Positions 27,616 to 35,572 of a DNA stretch of 64,000 nt are shown here, piece after piece. Under the pieces are notes generated by a model. The model was not told the origin of the DNA and made no database searches. It saw only the letters and a program-made list of their open reading frames with translations. A program made the translations under genes and the position numbers. The DNA is from an uncultured marine group I thaumarchaeote (lineage in GTDB: Archaea > Thermoproteota > Nitrososphaeria > Nitrososphaerales > Nitrosopumilaceae), in contig CABXKZ010000001.1 of NCBI GenBank assembly GCA_902512865.1, forward strand, positions 1 through 64,000, given 5' to 3'. Position 1 is the stretch's first letter. Every line of letters begins with the position of its first letter.

Positions 27616-27978
27616 ATGAGTAACCCTAATAATTCTAATTTTTCTAATATTTTAAAGGAAATCATCAAAAAATCACTGTTTACAGAGAGACAAATTGAAA
27701 TTATTCTAAAATCAAAGAATCTTTCTGATGTCGAATTTACTATGACTAAAGGTGCCTATTACAGGCAGGTTTCTCAGTGTAGAGACAAGATTTCAGGCTT
27801 GTATTATTCATTCATAGTTCTAGGCATACTAGGCGTGGTTTTACCTGATGATATTGATGTGATATCAGAACTCTCTGAACGAATGAGTGTGATAAAAGAT
27901 GGTGATGTTTTCCCTGAGAAAGAACAAGAAATCATTAGTGTGATAGAACGTGTAGTCAGGCAGACTACTGCAATGTGA
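27616..27978 (+). CDS. Conserved hypothetical protein, 120 aa
   Basis: A soluble, mostly helical protein: NILKEIIKKSLFTERQIEIILKS is followed by an FTMTKGAYYRQVSQCRDKISGLYYS helix pair and a hydrophobic turn (IVLGILGVVLPDDIDVI). The FTERQIEIIL segment followed by GAYYRQ resembles sigma/LuxR-like or resolvase-like HTH starts, so DNA binding is possible but unproven. It opens the cluster of small regulators beside the probable origin. A TATA-like sequence precedes the ATG by about 25 bp. Confidence 0.7.
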   Translation: MSNPNNSNFSNILKEIIKKSLFTERQIEIILKSKNLSDVEFTMTKGAYYRQVSQCRDKISGLYYSFIVLGILGVVLPDDIDVISELSERMSVIKDGDVFPEKEQEIISVIERVVRQTTAM

Positions 27979-28092
27979 TTTTGTGACTAAAAGTGACATT
28001 CCTTATGTGTTAGTGTGATGAGGTTTTGGTTACTCTAAGTGTGAAATAATATTGTCCAATCACGATAAATCACAAATTCCTCATGATATGTC

Positions 28093-28686
28093 ATGTTAGT
28101 TGAGATACCAGACCTTAATGTGATATTTGGACTCGTATCGGCATTCATAGGTGGTTTGTTCACATTATTCGTATATTCTAGATTAAAGGCAGATTCAGCC
28201 TCTAATAACCAAATAAAGGCAGATTCAGAGCGTTTGGAGTTCTATGAAAGGCAGTTAATTGATCTTAAAATTAAATTGGACGCAATTGACTTGGAAAATC
28301 TTAGTTTTTCTCAAGAAATACCACAAAATATTGTAAAAAATGAAGAAAAGCCTGTGCAAATTGTAGAGAAACAGATGCAAATTGTGCCTGAACAGGTCCC
28401 AGTTCAGGCAACAGTAGAGAAAACACCTAACATGAGTAGTGGTGATATTGTAGAGGCGGTATTGAGACTAATCACAAACAAGTCACGCACATCTCGTGAT
28501 ATTCAAATCACACTAGGTAAGAGTAGAGAGCATATTTCAAGGACAATGAAGAAAATGTCTGATAATGGATTAGTGGAGAGAAACACCAATGCAAAGCCAT
28601 ACAGCTACTCAATTACTCAAAATGGGCTTTCCAAATTATCTGGATCAGGTTCAACACCCCAAACTATAGCACCACAAACCTCCTAA
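28093..28686 (+). CDS. Membrane-anchored winged-helix protein, 197 aa
   Basis: Residues about 8-30 form one transmembrane helix (VIFGLVSAFIGGLFTLFVYS). A coiled-coil stretch (about 35-70), a Pro/Gln/Glu-rich linker and a C-terminal winged helix (about 115-185) follow: VLRLITNKSRTSRDIQITLGKSREHISRTMKKMSDNGLVER, then a YSITQNG wing. It could tether DNA to the membrane or act as a membrane-bound regulator. Its place about 1.1 kb from the probable origin makes chromosome anchoring an idea worth testing, but this is inference. Confidence 0.75.
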   Translation: MLVEIPDLNVIFGLVSAFIGGLFTLFVYSRLKADSASNNQIKADSERLEFYERQLIDLKIKLDAIDLENLSFSQEIPQNIVKNEEKPVQIVEKQMQIVPEQVPVQATVEKTPNMSSGDIVEAVLRLITNKSRTSRDIQITLGKSREHISRTMKKMSDNGLVERNTNAKPYSYSITQNGLSKLSGSGSTPQTIAPQTS

Positions 28687-28849
28687 TCGGCAATAATTAA
28701 GGTAAAATTGGTATTTTCAGGGTTTTTTGACTTTGTTGAATTGTGTTTGAAATTATAGTTTTTTGATGATTTTGCTCGTATTTTCTATTATAATTTATGA
28801 AGAAACAATAAACATAATTTATTAATACTAGTTTATTATAATATATGAT
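28687..28849. promoter_or_regulatory. AT-rich upstream region of the AbrB-type gene with inverted repeat
   Basis: No coding frame is visible in these 163 bp. Close to the start codon, AATAAAC at 28807-28813 and GTTTATT at 28831-28837 are perfect inverted arms separated by 17 bp. They sit 13-43 bp before the ATG of the AbrB-like gene, over the likely TATA/initiation zone. AbrB/MazE proteins commonly bind their own promoters, so this is a candidate autoregulatory operator; the arms are AT-rich and chance is possible. Confidence 0.35.
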
Positions 28850-29008
28850 ATGAGTGAGGTTCAAGAGGAATTAGTGAAGATAACATCTGGCGGAACTATC
28901 TCCATACCTAAACAATTCAGGCAATATTTGGAGATGCAGAAGGGTGATTACCTCAAAATAGGCCTTGAAGGGGACCATTTAGTGCTTAGAAAAGTGCGTA
29001 TTTCATAG
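28850..29008 (+). CDS. AbrB/MazE/SpoVT-type DNA-binding protein, 52 aa
   Basis: ATG at 28850 opens a 52-codon frame ending TAG. The product contains the swapped-hairpin signature VKITSGGTISIPKQFRQYLEM followed by GDYLKIGLEGDHLVLRKV, which spans the whole AbrB/SpoVT domain. These proteins bind DNA as dimers, as transition regulators or as antitoxins. No toxin gene with a recognised family (PIN, MazF) is next to it. The next gene is a ribbon-helix-helix-like protein. Confidence 0.85.
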   Translation: MSEVQEELVKITSGGTISIPKQFRQYLEMQKGDYLKIGLEGDHLVLRKVRIS

Positions 29009-29059
29009 AAATATGTTTTAAAATGGAATGTTTTTATAGATTTATGTCATATATAACCC

Positions 29060-29260
29060 ATGGGTGACACAAATACTGAAAAATGGAAGACTGTTAAGTT
29101 ACCAAAAGGACTTTCAGAACGTGTTGATGAGTTTGTAAAAAGTCAAGAGGCGTATCATCAAGGGTGGACGTCTAACTCACAAGTTGTTGCACACGCTATA
29201 CGTCAGTTTTTAGAAAGTAAAGGATCTTTGAAAACCCCAGAGCATGAGCCTATTCACTAG
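29060..29260 (+). CDS. Ribbon-helix-helix-like protein, 66 aa
   Basis: The order strand-helix-helix is clear: WKTVKLPKGLSERVDEFVKS is followed by a loop, then TSNSQVVAHAIRQFLESKG. This is the layout of ribbon-helix-helix DNA-binding proteins (CopG/MetJ fold), where the strand reads the major groove as a dimer. It follows the AbrB gene by about 50 bp with its own AT-rich promoter stretch. Its stop is 2 bp from the convergent stop of the 29263 gene. Confidence 0.65.
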   Translation: MGDTNTEKWKTVKLPKGLSERVDEFVKSQEAYHQGWTSNSQVVAHAIRQFLESKGSLKTPEHEPIH

Positions 29261-29262
29261 AA

Positions 29263-29664
29263 TTAGTTTTCTGAGAGTTTTGGGGTTGTGTTAGCGAGTT
29301 TTAGTGTATGATAAGCCCATTCTCTGCCCTTTTTGGCTCTTTCAACCTTGTTTTTAGAGGTAAACCTTGCTAAATATGTCGAAATTACACTAAGTTTGAT
29401 TGGTTCGTTGAACTCATCTTCATATTTCTCCAAGATCTCTGAAGAGGTGAATTTACCCGTTGGGTAATATTTGTCTACAATATGCCATATCTTACCTCCG
29501 ACTGTCTCTACACCAGGATTGTTTGCAGGCTCTTCAATATTCATCAAGTCTAGTAAATCGAAAATTTTGAGGACTTTGTCACGATTGATATTTCCTTCCA
29601 AATTGAACTTGTATTTGGCCCCATCCTTATCTTCTAGATCTATTCTAATTCTTTTTCCTGCCAT
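29263..29664 (-). CDS. Winged-helix-like conserved protein, 133 aa
   Basis: The N-terminus (KRIRIDLEDKDGAKYKFNLEGNINRDKVLKIFDLLDLM) looks like a beta hairpin plus helix. The C-terminal half (GKIWHIVDKYYPTGKFTSSEILEKYEDEFNEPIKLSVISTYLARFTSKNKVER) has the helices of a winged helix with a basic recognition segment. DNA binding is likely. It is the nearest minus-strand gene to the probable origin and is transcribed away from it. Confidence 0.7.
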   Translation of the reverse strand: MAGKRIRIDLEDKDGAKYKFNLEGNINRDKVLKIFDLLDLMNIEEPANNPGVETVGGKIWHIVDKYYPTGKFTSSEILEKYEDEFNEPIKLSVISTYLARFTSKNKVERAKKGREWAYHTLKLANTTPKLSEN

Positions 29665-29816
29665 TCAGATCAATAAGGATCCGACCTTAACTCATCAACT
29701 GATCTTCTGAGATTTGTTAACTAACAGGTTTGTTAACATTGACTGCCTAGCCCACGCCTGAGTGTTTTTTTGTTATTAACAAAACTAATCTTTACACCCC
29801 TCATAATTGAGGTAAT

Positions 29817-29844
29817 TTCACGCCTAGACTGGAAATTAAGGGGT
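29817..29844 (+). repeat. ORB-like repeat, copy 1
   Basis: This 28-bp element is identical to 29878-29905, and its core CTGGAAATTAAGGGGT occupies 29829-29844. The core shares the TGGAAA..AAGGGGT layout of archaeal origin recognition boxes (a dyad part followed by a G-string) bound by Orc1/Cdc6. The two copies point the same way, with a 61-bp period between starts. Confidence 0.75.
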
Positions 29845-29877
29845 GTTTTTTGGATATTAACAGTGTTAACAACTATC

Positions 29878-29905
29878 TTCACGCCTAGACTGGAAATTAA
29901 GGGGT
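29878..29905 (+). repeat. ORB-like repeat, copy 2
   Basis: This is an exact second copy of the 28-bp element, with its core at 29890-29905. It points toward the AT-rich stretch and the orc1/cdc6 gene. The sequences between and around the copies differ, so the identity marks functional constraint or a recent duplication rather than a longer repeat. Confidence 0.75.
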
Positions 29906-30040
29906 AAAATGACCTTCTTTTCATTATCCTTAACACATCCTTAACACATGTTAACCATCCCCCCAGAACTATCCCCTAAGGCCTTTAGTTTTTTCTTAAA
30001 TTTCCTTACATTTTCTTTTTTTATTTTTATTTTATCCCAC

Positions 30041-30056
30041 ACACCTATCTTTCCAG
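30041..30056 (-). repeat. Inverted, diverged ORB-like core
   Basis: On the minus strand this reads CTGGAAAGATAGGTGT, 12 of 16 matches to the core of the two direct repeats (the CTGGAAA part is exact, the G-string is weaker). It faces the direct copies across the AT-rich segment, the arrangement seen where Orc1/Cdc6 boxes flank a DNA-unwinding element. The match is by eye and could be chance. Confidence 0.45.
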
Positions 30057-30145
30057 TGTTTCCTTTTCTATTTTTTTTAAAATGAGAATTCATATTCATA
30101 TTATTTTTATTTTATTTTCTTATACAATCTAATTTATCATTAGAA

Positions 30146-31501
30146 ATGAAGGTGTCTGGGAGCGATCCTATCGATCTGAGAAGAGTCAACAAGAACGATC
30201 AGTCTTGTGAAGTTTTTCAAAAAGATCAGTTGAACTGTTGTTTTGAAATAGTAAAGGATCTCAACATGAGTACTACCACAATCGATCCAATTGACCGTCT
30301 TTTAGATGCAGCTCAGAACGGCAAGACCCTAATCAAGAACAGAGACGTACTTCACTTTACATTTATGCCTAACCAAATCCTTCACAGGGATCCTGAACAG
30401 GAAAAAATTACACAATCTTTACTCCCAATTCTTATGGAATCACGACCATCAAACTTACTGGTGTATGGCAAGCCTGGAACAGGCAAAACCCTGGTAATCA
30501 AAAAAGTACTCTCAAAAATCCAAAAAAGGGTTGAAGAGGGATCATTTCCAATTAAACTAGCATACACAAACGCAAAACAAGAAACAACCCTATACGGATT
30601 ATTAGTCTCCTTTGGAAGGCAATTAGGCCTAGGTAGCCAGAAAACCAACGATGAGAAGATGTGGCTTCCGAGCACAGGACTCTCAATAAGTGAAGTTTTC
30701 AATAGAATTCTCTACGTAATAGAAAAAAACGAGACAAACGCAGTATTCGTTATTGATGAAATTGATTACTTAGCAGAACTAATCCAAAAAACAGGCAAAG
30801 ACGTCTTATACCAAATTACCAGAGCAAACGAGCGATTAACCACCGGCTCACTAACACTAATTGGTGTATCAAATGACCTCACCTTCAAAGAAAGACTGGA
30901 CCCACGAGTTATCAGTAGTTTAAGTGAAGAAGAAGTTGTCTTTACAAATTACAATTTACCACAAATCAGAGAGATATTGGATGCCCGAATCGAAGTAGCT
31001 TTTGAAGAAGATATAGTTACAGATGCAGCCTTGAATCTTTGTTCTGCCATGGCAGGAAGAGAATCAGGAGATGCAAGACGTGCACTTGATCTTTTGCGAG
31101 TAGCAGCAGAGATAGCAGAAAGAAGCCAAATGCCAACTGTCACAGAAGAGCATATCAGAATGGCAGCCGAAAAAATTGAAGAAAACAAAGAGGTCATAGC
31201 ACTTCGCTCATACCCACTACATGAAAAATTACTAATCTTAGCAATTATGAAATCATCAGAGATATCAACAGGCGAGGTATATTCAACCTACAAAAATCTC
31301 TGTAAAGACATACGCCAAAAAGAGCTCACTCAGAGAAGAGTTACCCAAATGCTTAGTGAGATAGAAATGTCAGGTATTATTGCTGGCAGGATTGTCCACC
31401 AAGGCACACATGGAAACACAAAGAAATTCAGAATTACAGTCTCACAAGATATGGTAAAAACTACCTTCAAAGACGAAATGCTGCTAGAAGATATTCTCTA
31501 A
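30146..31501 (+). CDS. cdc6: Orc1/Cdc6 origin-binding AAA+ protein
   Basis: The frame encodes 451 residues. Walker A GKPGTGKT is at 108-115 and Walker B VIDEID at 202-207. Sensor 1 is TLIGVSND and the arginine finger lies in ERLDPRV. A C-terminal winged helix (about 370-445) follows. It marks origins and loads MCM. TTATACA at 30120 would put a leaderless start at the ATG 30146. However, the family alignment begins near residue 45, so ATG 30266 (411 residues) is an equally good start, leaving a 120-base leader. Its stop overlaps the convergent DP1 stop by 4 bp. Confidence 0.97.
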   Translation: MKVSGSDPIDLRRVNKNDQSCEVFQKDQLNCCFEIVKDLNMSTTTIDPIDRLLDAAQNGKTLIKNRDVLHFTFMPNQILHRDPEQEKITQSLLPILMESRPSNLLVYGKPGTGKTLVIKKVLSKIQKRVEEGSFPIKLAYTNAKQETTLYGLLVSFGRQLGLGSQKTNDEKMWLPSTGLSISEVFNRILYVIEKNETNAVFVIDEIDYLAELIQKTGKDVLYQITRANERLTTGSLTLIGVSNDLTFKERLDPRVISSLSEEEVVFTNYNLPQIREILDARIEVAFEEDIVTDAALNLCSAMAGRESGDARRALDLLRVAAEIAERSQMPTVTEEHIRMAAEKIEENKEVIALRSYPLHEKLLILAIMKSSEISTGEVYSTYKNLCKDIRQKELTQRRVTQMLSEIEMSGIIAGRIVHQGTHGNTKKFRITVSQDMVKTTFKDEMLLEDIL

Positions 31502-32973
31502 CTAAGTTGTTGTGGTTCTGCGTGTTTTGGTTCAATAAAATCTGATTCTTGAACACGAAAGTCCTTTTGGAAAACCTTCATTGTTTGGAGGTTCACTATA
31601 ATGGCCATTCCTGGAGTAGGTGTAATCCCAACACTTTCCTGAAAATCAGTCTGTCTTTGCCATGCACCTGAATTAATTATCAATACCCCTTTGTACATGT
31701 CAAGACCCACAAAATGAACATGTCCAGAATGGAAAATATCTGGAACATCGTCAATTACCATCATATCCTCTGTTTCTGGGGCGATTGGGGTTCTACTTCC
31801 ATAAATTGGGCTCATATGTCTGGCCTTTAGAAAATGTCTCATCACAGCAGCTGGTTTATCATAACTAACTCCAGGTGTGGTTCTAACCACATCATCAATA
31901 GATTGACCATGATACATCAAAACCTTGACTCCATTTAGTGAGACCATTGATGGATTTCCTAACATGAAGAAATTCTCCCTATCCCATAATTCTGAATTGT
32001 ACATCTTTGGAATTGCTGGCTGTGGAAGAGCCTTTCTTCCCGCATCATGGTTTCCAGATATGAGGAAAACCTTGATGTGTTTTGGAATTTTATCTAAGAC
32101 CTCAAACGTCTTTTGTAATTGACCTTCGGTTGTTGTTTGATTTAGTATCTTTTCTTGACCTGGGAACACACCAACTCCATCAATCAAATCTCCTCCAACA
32201 ACAACGAATCTGATCTTTCTAGCTATTGGATCTGCACTTGAAATCCAGTTGATAAATTCTGATAATTCCTCTTCCATGAAGAACTTACTTCCAACGTGTA
32301 AATCTGATAGAAATACGGCATAAGTCTCAGTTTTTGAGCGATTTGAAGTATGTTCTGGTATATCTGGAAGGAAGATCTCTTTTGCAAAAAATCCTCCATT
32401 TTTAGCAGGTACTATTCTTAACATTGCAAACTGGTCCATCAACAAAGTATCTGCTACATCTTTCAAATCACCTTCAAAAACTACTATCTCCATCGAGCCA
32501 GTAGAATCCTCGAGAGTTATTTTTGTGATTTTTCTGTCGGATTTTCTATCTGAAACCAACCCCCACACAAACAACTCATCATCAGTTTTGGTAATTGATT
32601 TCACAGATGCTATTTCTCTGACCTTTTTTGATTCTGGTCTATCTGACATTATGTGTTTTAATTTGTTAAATCTACTAGCAAACAATTTACCATATCCCTC
32701 AACACCTTCTGCAGAGGTTATTTTGTCAGTAGGATCCGATAAAATCTCAAATTCCACCTGATGTTCCTCGTCATCCTTTATTCCTAGATAAATCTCAAAA
32801 TCTTCTTCATTAATCAAGAATTGTTTCTGTTTTGTCTTTTCTTTAACTACATCTTTGATAATTTGTGACAATTCACTTACATTGATTTTATGTAAAATTT
32901 CTAATGCATCAGGATGGATCTGGAATCCTTTATTCAGAGCATAAGAGACGGCTGAGGAAATTTCTTCATCCAT
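31498..32973 (-). CDS. polB: DNA polymerase D small subunit (DP1), proofreading nuclease
   Basis: The 491-residue protein has an N-terminal helical domain and a central OB-fold (ITKITLEDSTGSMEIVVFEG). The calcineurin-like nuclease core carries DLHVGS, GGDLIDG, SGNHDAG, YHGQS and HSGHVH, all metal ligands present. So the 3'-5' exonuclease should be active, unlike in eukaryotic B-subunits. It partners DP2 (23425-26802). It converges on orc1/cdc6 and continues the replication cluster. Confidence 0.97.
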   Translation of the reverse strand: MDEEISSAVSYALNKGFQIHPDALEILHKINVSELSQIIKDVVKEKTKQKQFLINEEDFEIYLGIKDDEEHQVEFEILSDPTDKITSAEGVEGYGKLFASRFNKLKHIMSDRPESKKVREIASVKSITKTDDELFVWGLVSDRKSDRKITKITLEDSTGSMEIVVFEGDLKDVADTLLMDQFAMLRIVPAKNGGFFAKEIFLPDIPEHTSNRSKTETYAVFLSDLHVGSKFFMEEELSEFINWISSADPIARKIRFVVVGGDLIDGVGVFPGQEKILNQTTTEGQLQKTFEVLDKIPKHIKVFLISGNHDAGRKALPQPAIPKMYNSELWDRENFFMLGNPSMVSLNGVKVLMYHGQSIDDVVRTTPGVSYDKPAAVMRHFLKARHMSPIYGSRTPIAPETEDMMVIDDVPDIFHSGHVHFVGLDMYKGVLIINSGAWQRQTDFQESVGITPTPGMAIIVNLQTMKVFQKDFRVQESDFIEPKHAEPQQLS

Positions 32974-33049
32974 TCCAAATAGTGATTAGAGTTTTAATTA
33001 AATCTGTTTTACGACAAAACCTCAAATATAGATCGATTAAACGTGCACC

Positions 33050-33580
33050 ATGCTAACCATGAAAAGAATAATCCTGTTTTTCATATTTACAGCAATTTTT
33101 ACAATCGTGTATGGTACCTCTGCTGTAACAAGTGAACCAACAGAAGAAGAGATTCAAGAAATTATGGATTTCTTTGATGAAATTGTTGGTACTATAGATG
33201 GAATTGGTATCTTCGTACATAATGTAATGATAGCATTACCAATGTTTATTCCAGGCTTCGGGGTTGCATGGGGGTTATTTTCTGCTTATTCAACAGGATT
33301 TGCATTTTCAGCAATCGCAGCTGCAAATACTGATGTTGCACAACTAAACCCTTTAGCCATTCTTTTGACACCGTTTGGACTAATGGAGATGGCTGCTTAT
33401 TCCATTGCTATGTCACGTAGTACTTTACTTGCAAAAAATGTCTTTCAAAAGAATTGGGAACTAATCAAAAATGAAAAACTCATTTTATCTATTGAAATTG
33501 GTATTGTTATTGCATTATTGCTGATTGGTGGTATAGTTGAGATGTGGATGATAGAAACTGCTCAAGGCATGGAAGGATAG
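33050..33580 (+). CDS. SpoIIM-like (DUF95) membrane protein
   Basis: The 176-residue product starts with a hydrophobic helix and has three to four further helices. The segment FVHNVMIALPMFIPGFGVAWGLFSAYSTGF followed by LTPFGLMEMAAYSIAMS matches the stage II sporulation M family (HN in one helix, P.G..E in the next). In archaea the role is unclear, perhaps membrane remodelling. ATG codons at 33050 and 33059 are both possible starts. Confidence 0.75.
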   Translation: MLTMKRIILFFIFTAIFTIVYGTSAVTSEPTEEEIQEIMDFFDEIVGTIDGIGIFVHNVMIALPMFIPGFGVAWGLFSAYSTGFAFSAIAAANTDVAQLNPLAILLTPFGLMEMAAYSIAMSRSTLLAKNVFQKNWELIKNEKLILSIEIGIVIALLLIGGIVEMWMIETAQGMEG

Positions 33581-33610
33581 CATAAAATACTCACCAAATC
33601 GACCAATGAC

Positions 33611-33751
33611 ATGTCAAGTACAAAATGTGTAACATGTGGAATTGGATTCTTTTCCCCAGATGGAAAAGACAAATGTTCCAAATGTAGATCAAGTGAACCT
33701 CAGATGTCTGAGGGTCATGATGGATGTGGCTGTGGACATAGTCACAACTAA
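33611..33751 (+). CDS. Small metal-binding CxxC protein, 46 aa
   Basis: ATG at 33611 opens a 46-codon frame ending TAA. It has a zinc-ribbon (KCVTCGIGFFSPDGKDKCSKC: two CxxC pairs 13 residues apart) and a C-terminal tail DGCGCGHSHN that could bind nickel, copper or zinc. The layout suggests a metal carrier or a small zinc protein. It follows the SpoIIM-like gene by 30 bp. A frame at 33636-33827 on the same strand is a shadow of this gene. Confidence 0.7.
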   Translation: MSSTKCVTCGIGFFSPDGKDKCSKCRSSEPQMSEGHDGCGCGHSHN

Positions 33752-33813
33752 ATTTTCTTTTTATCTAAATCACGTAACATTTTTACTCACAACGAATTTC
33801 ATAAAATTCAACT

Positions 33814-34554
33814 TTGATACAAGATAAGGTTATAGTAATTACTGGTGGTTCTAGCGGAATTGGCTATTCAACTGCAAAAGCTCTTGCTAAAAAAGGAGCA
33901 AAAATAGTTGCTGGAGCAAGAAGATTAGATAGATTAGAAACTTTGAAAAAAGAAATTACCGATGATGGTGGTGAAATTATTATCTGTGAAACAGACGTTA
34001 CCAAAAAATCTGATTGTGATAATTTAGTTAAACAAGCAATTGACAAGTATGGAACCGTAGATGTTTTGATAAATAATGCTGGTTTGATGCCTCTTAGTTT
34101 TGTAAAATCTCTAAAAATAGATGAATGGGATAGAATGATAGATGTAAACATCAAAGGCGTACTCTATTGTACCGCAGCAGTAGTTCCTACAATGGTTGAA
34201 AAGAAATCAGGTCACATTGTAAATATTTCATCTGTAGCAGGAAGAGTTGTTTTCCCTGCTGGAAGCGTATATTGTGCTACAAAATTTGCTGTAGCTGCAT
34301 TTACAGAAGGGTTAAGACAAGAACTTTCTGTACGAAAAAACATTCGAATTACTAGTATTGAACCCGGAGTTGTACAAACTGAATTAACCAATACAATTAC
34401 TGAAAAAGCTTTAGAAGCATTCGTAGAAAAACATAAAGAAATGGAAGGACTAAAGGCTGAAGATATTTCAAACGCAATTATTTTTGCACTAGAAGCTCCA
34501 AATCACATGAATGTAAATGAAATTCTAATAAGACCAACTACTCAAGAAGTATAA
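33814..34554 (+). CDS. Short-chain dehydrogenase/reductase (SDR)
   Basis: The 246-residue classical SDR has the NAD(P) loop TGGSSGIG at 10-17, followed by basic residues (GARRLDR), which favour NADP. NNAG is near 88, and the catalytic S...Y-x3-K set is in ISSVAGR... and VYCATK. The substrate is unknown. The start is TTG 33814; there is no ATG before the cofactor loop. A second SDR lies at 57093-57893 with similar length but different neighbours. Confidence 0.93.
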   Translation: MIQDKVIVITGGSSGIGYSTAKALAKKGAKIVAGARRLDRLETLKKEITDDGGEIIICETDVTKKSDCDNLVKQAIDKYGTVDVLINNAGLMPLSFVKSLKIDEWDRMIDVNIKGVLYCTAAVVPTMVEKKSGHIVNISSVAGRVVFPAGSVYCATKFAVAAFTEGLRQELSVRKNIRITSIEPGVVQTELTNTITEKALEAFVEKHKEMEGLKAEDISNAIIFALEAPNHMNVNEILIRPTTQEV

Positions 34555-34767
34555 TTATTCAGATTTAGTTTCTTTTTCTCTATTCATATGTCCTAAAAGT
34601 GCCTTGATTTCTTTACCCATATTATTAGGATCTTTTCCTAAATCTAATTTTTCAGTTATAGTATCTTTCAACTGCAAATTTTCCAATTCAATTCGTCTTT
34701 TTTCTACACAGTGTAGATGATCACTGTCAGTTGCAGAAATTTTCTTACAGATAGAACAAGTTTTCAT
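34555..34767 (-). CDS. Small zinc-site protein, 70 aa
   Basis: CSICKK near the start and HLHCVEKRR about 18-25 give C4, C7, H18/H20 and C20-type ligands for a single zinc site. The rest is a charged helix (RRIELENLQLKDTITEKLDLG) and an acidic/basic tail. I do not recognise the family. It sits convergent to the SDR gene with no gap and is upstream of nothing on the same strand nearby except the kinase gene 50 bp before it. Confidence 0.6.
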   Translation of the reverse strand: MKTCSICKKISATDSDHLHCVEKRRIELENLQLKDTITEKLDLGKDPNNMGKEIKALLGHMNREKETKSE

Positions 34768-34816
34768 ATTGTTATTTACTCACACCATGATTTATTTCTT
34801 ACATCCTTCAATTTTT

Positions 34817-35572
34817 CTATAATTTTAAACCAACTATGAGACTCTCAAAATTTTCTAATGTTGGATTTTTTTTATATATCCTGATTAGATCAATGATTTT
34901 CTTTTTTGTTGGAATTTTGATCTTTTTTTGAATAATTTTTGCTAATCCTGTACCTATCAAAATTCCCTGTGTAGCACCTGTAACATTAGAAGGTTTTCTA
35001 TTTTCACTAGAACTCTCAAAATCTATCATTGTGTTTCCTTTTTTATTAACTATCACATGCTTGTCTATTGTACTTAATTCACCATGATCCAGTCCTGCAT
35101 CATCTAAGAGAAAACATTCTCTTAATACATTTTTTATAACGCTACGAATTTCTTTAGCTTTTGTTTCTGTTTTTTTTACCCAATCAATAATTTTCTCTCC
35201 ATCAATGTACTCCATTATCAAAAAGTTTTTTGAATTTTTGATAAACTTCGGACCAATTTCCAATTTATTTGCAGTTTTAAGTAATTTAGCTTCGTTTGTC
35301 ATATTTTTTCTAGGCGAATCAGTTCGTCTAATTTTTAACGCTACTACCCTGCTTCGTTTTTTTGCAAGAACAACCATTCCCACGTATCCCTTTCCAAGTA
35401 TGTGACATTTTTCAATTTGTAATGGTCCTGTAAATGAAATGTGTGTAATTCCCAACTTTCTTAATTCTACCATTCGTTTTGTTATTTCAGATTCTGTTAC
35501 TTGAGGGAAAGTAAGAATTTTCTTGTAAGGATCTTTTTTGAAAACACTAATTGGCTGAAAATGCTGTGTCAT
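34817..35572 (-). CDS. Ser/Thr protein kinase of the COG2112 type
   Basis: This is a compact 251-residue kinase fold. The glycine loop GKGYVG is at 60-65, lysine K80 in VALKIRR and the hinge IMEYIDGE about 119-126. The catalytic loop LDHGELS...KHVIV starts about D162, and the DFESS metal-binding motif is at 184. These are the residues of the predicted archaeal kinases related to RIO/Bud32. Target unknown. Its start overlaps the end of the CCA-enzyme gene by 26 bp, so the two are translated from one mRNA. Confidence 0.88.
   Translation of the reverse strand: MTQHFQPISVFKKDPYKKILTFPQVTESEITKRMVELRKLGITHISFTGPLQIEKCHILGKGYVGMVVLAKKRSRVVALKIRRTDSPRKNMTNEAKLLKTANKLEIGPKFIKNSKNFLIMEYIDGEKIIDWVKKTETKAKEIRSVIKNVLRECFLLDDAGLDHGELSTIDKHVIVNKKGNTMIDFESSSENRKPSNVTGATQGILIGTGLAKIIQKKIKIPTKKKIIDLIRIYKKNPTLENFESLIVGLKL

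Larger units (their letters stand above)
29665..30145. other. Probable chromosomal replication origin (oriC)
   Basis: This 481-bp gap holds no convincing gene. It carries two identical 28-bp direct repeats that contain an origin-recognition-box-like core, an inverted related core at 30041-30056, and a very AT-rich stretch (about 29990-30145, long T and AT runs) that could unwind. Several TTAAC/GTTAAC elements also recur at 29717-29955. It ends at the orc1/cdc6 start and lies between the two PolD subunit genes. In archaea, origins sit next to orc1/cdc6 with just this make-up. The only frame inside (29733-29936, minus) runs through the repeats and is rejected. Confidence 0.75.

Noticed and set aside
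28850..29260. AbrB-like and ribbon-helix-helix genes as a toxin-antitoxin pair
   Set aside because: Both proteins look like DNA-binding (antitoxin-type) partners; no toxin-type domain (PIN, MazF, RelE) is adjacent.
29733..29936. 67-residue frame on the minus strand inside the probable origin
   Set aside because: It runs through both copies of the 28-bp repeats and the TTAAC elements, has no family features and reads as repeat-derived; the interval behaves as non-coding.
33636..33827. 63-residue plus-strand frame
   Set aside because: It is out of frame with the CxxC-rich 46-residue gene at 33611, which explains the same bases better and has clear zinc-site spacing.
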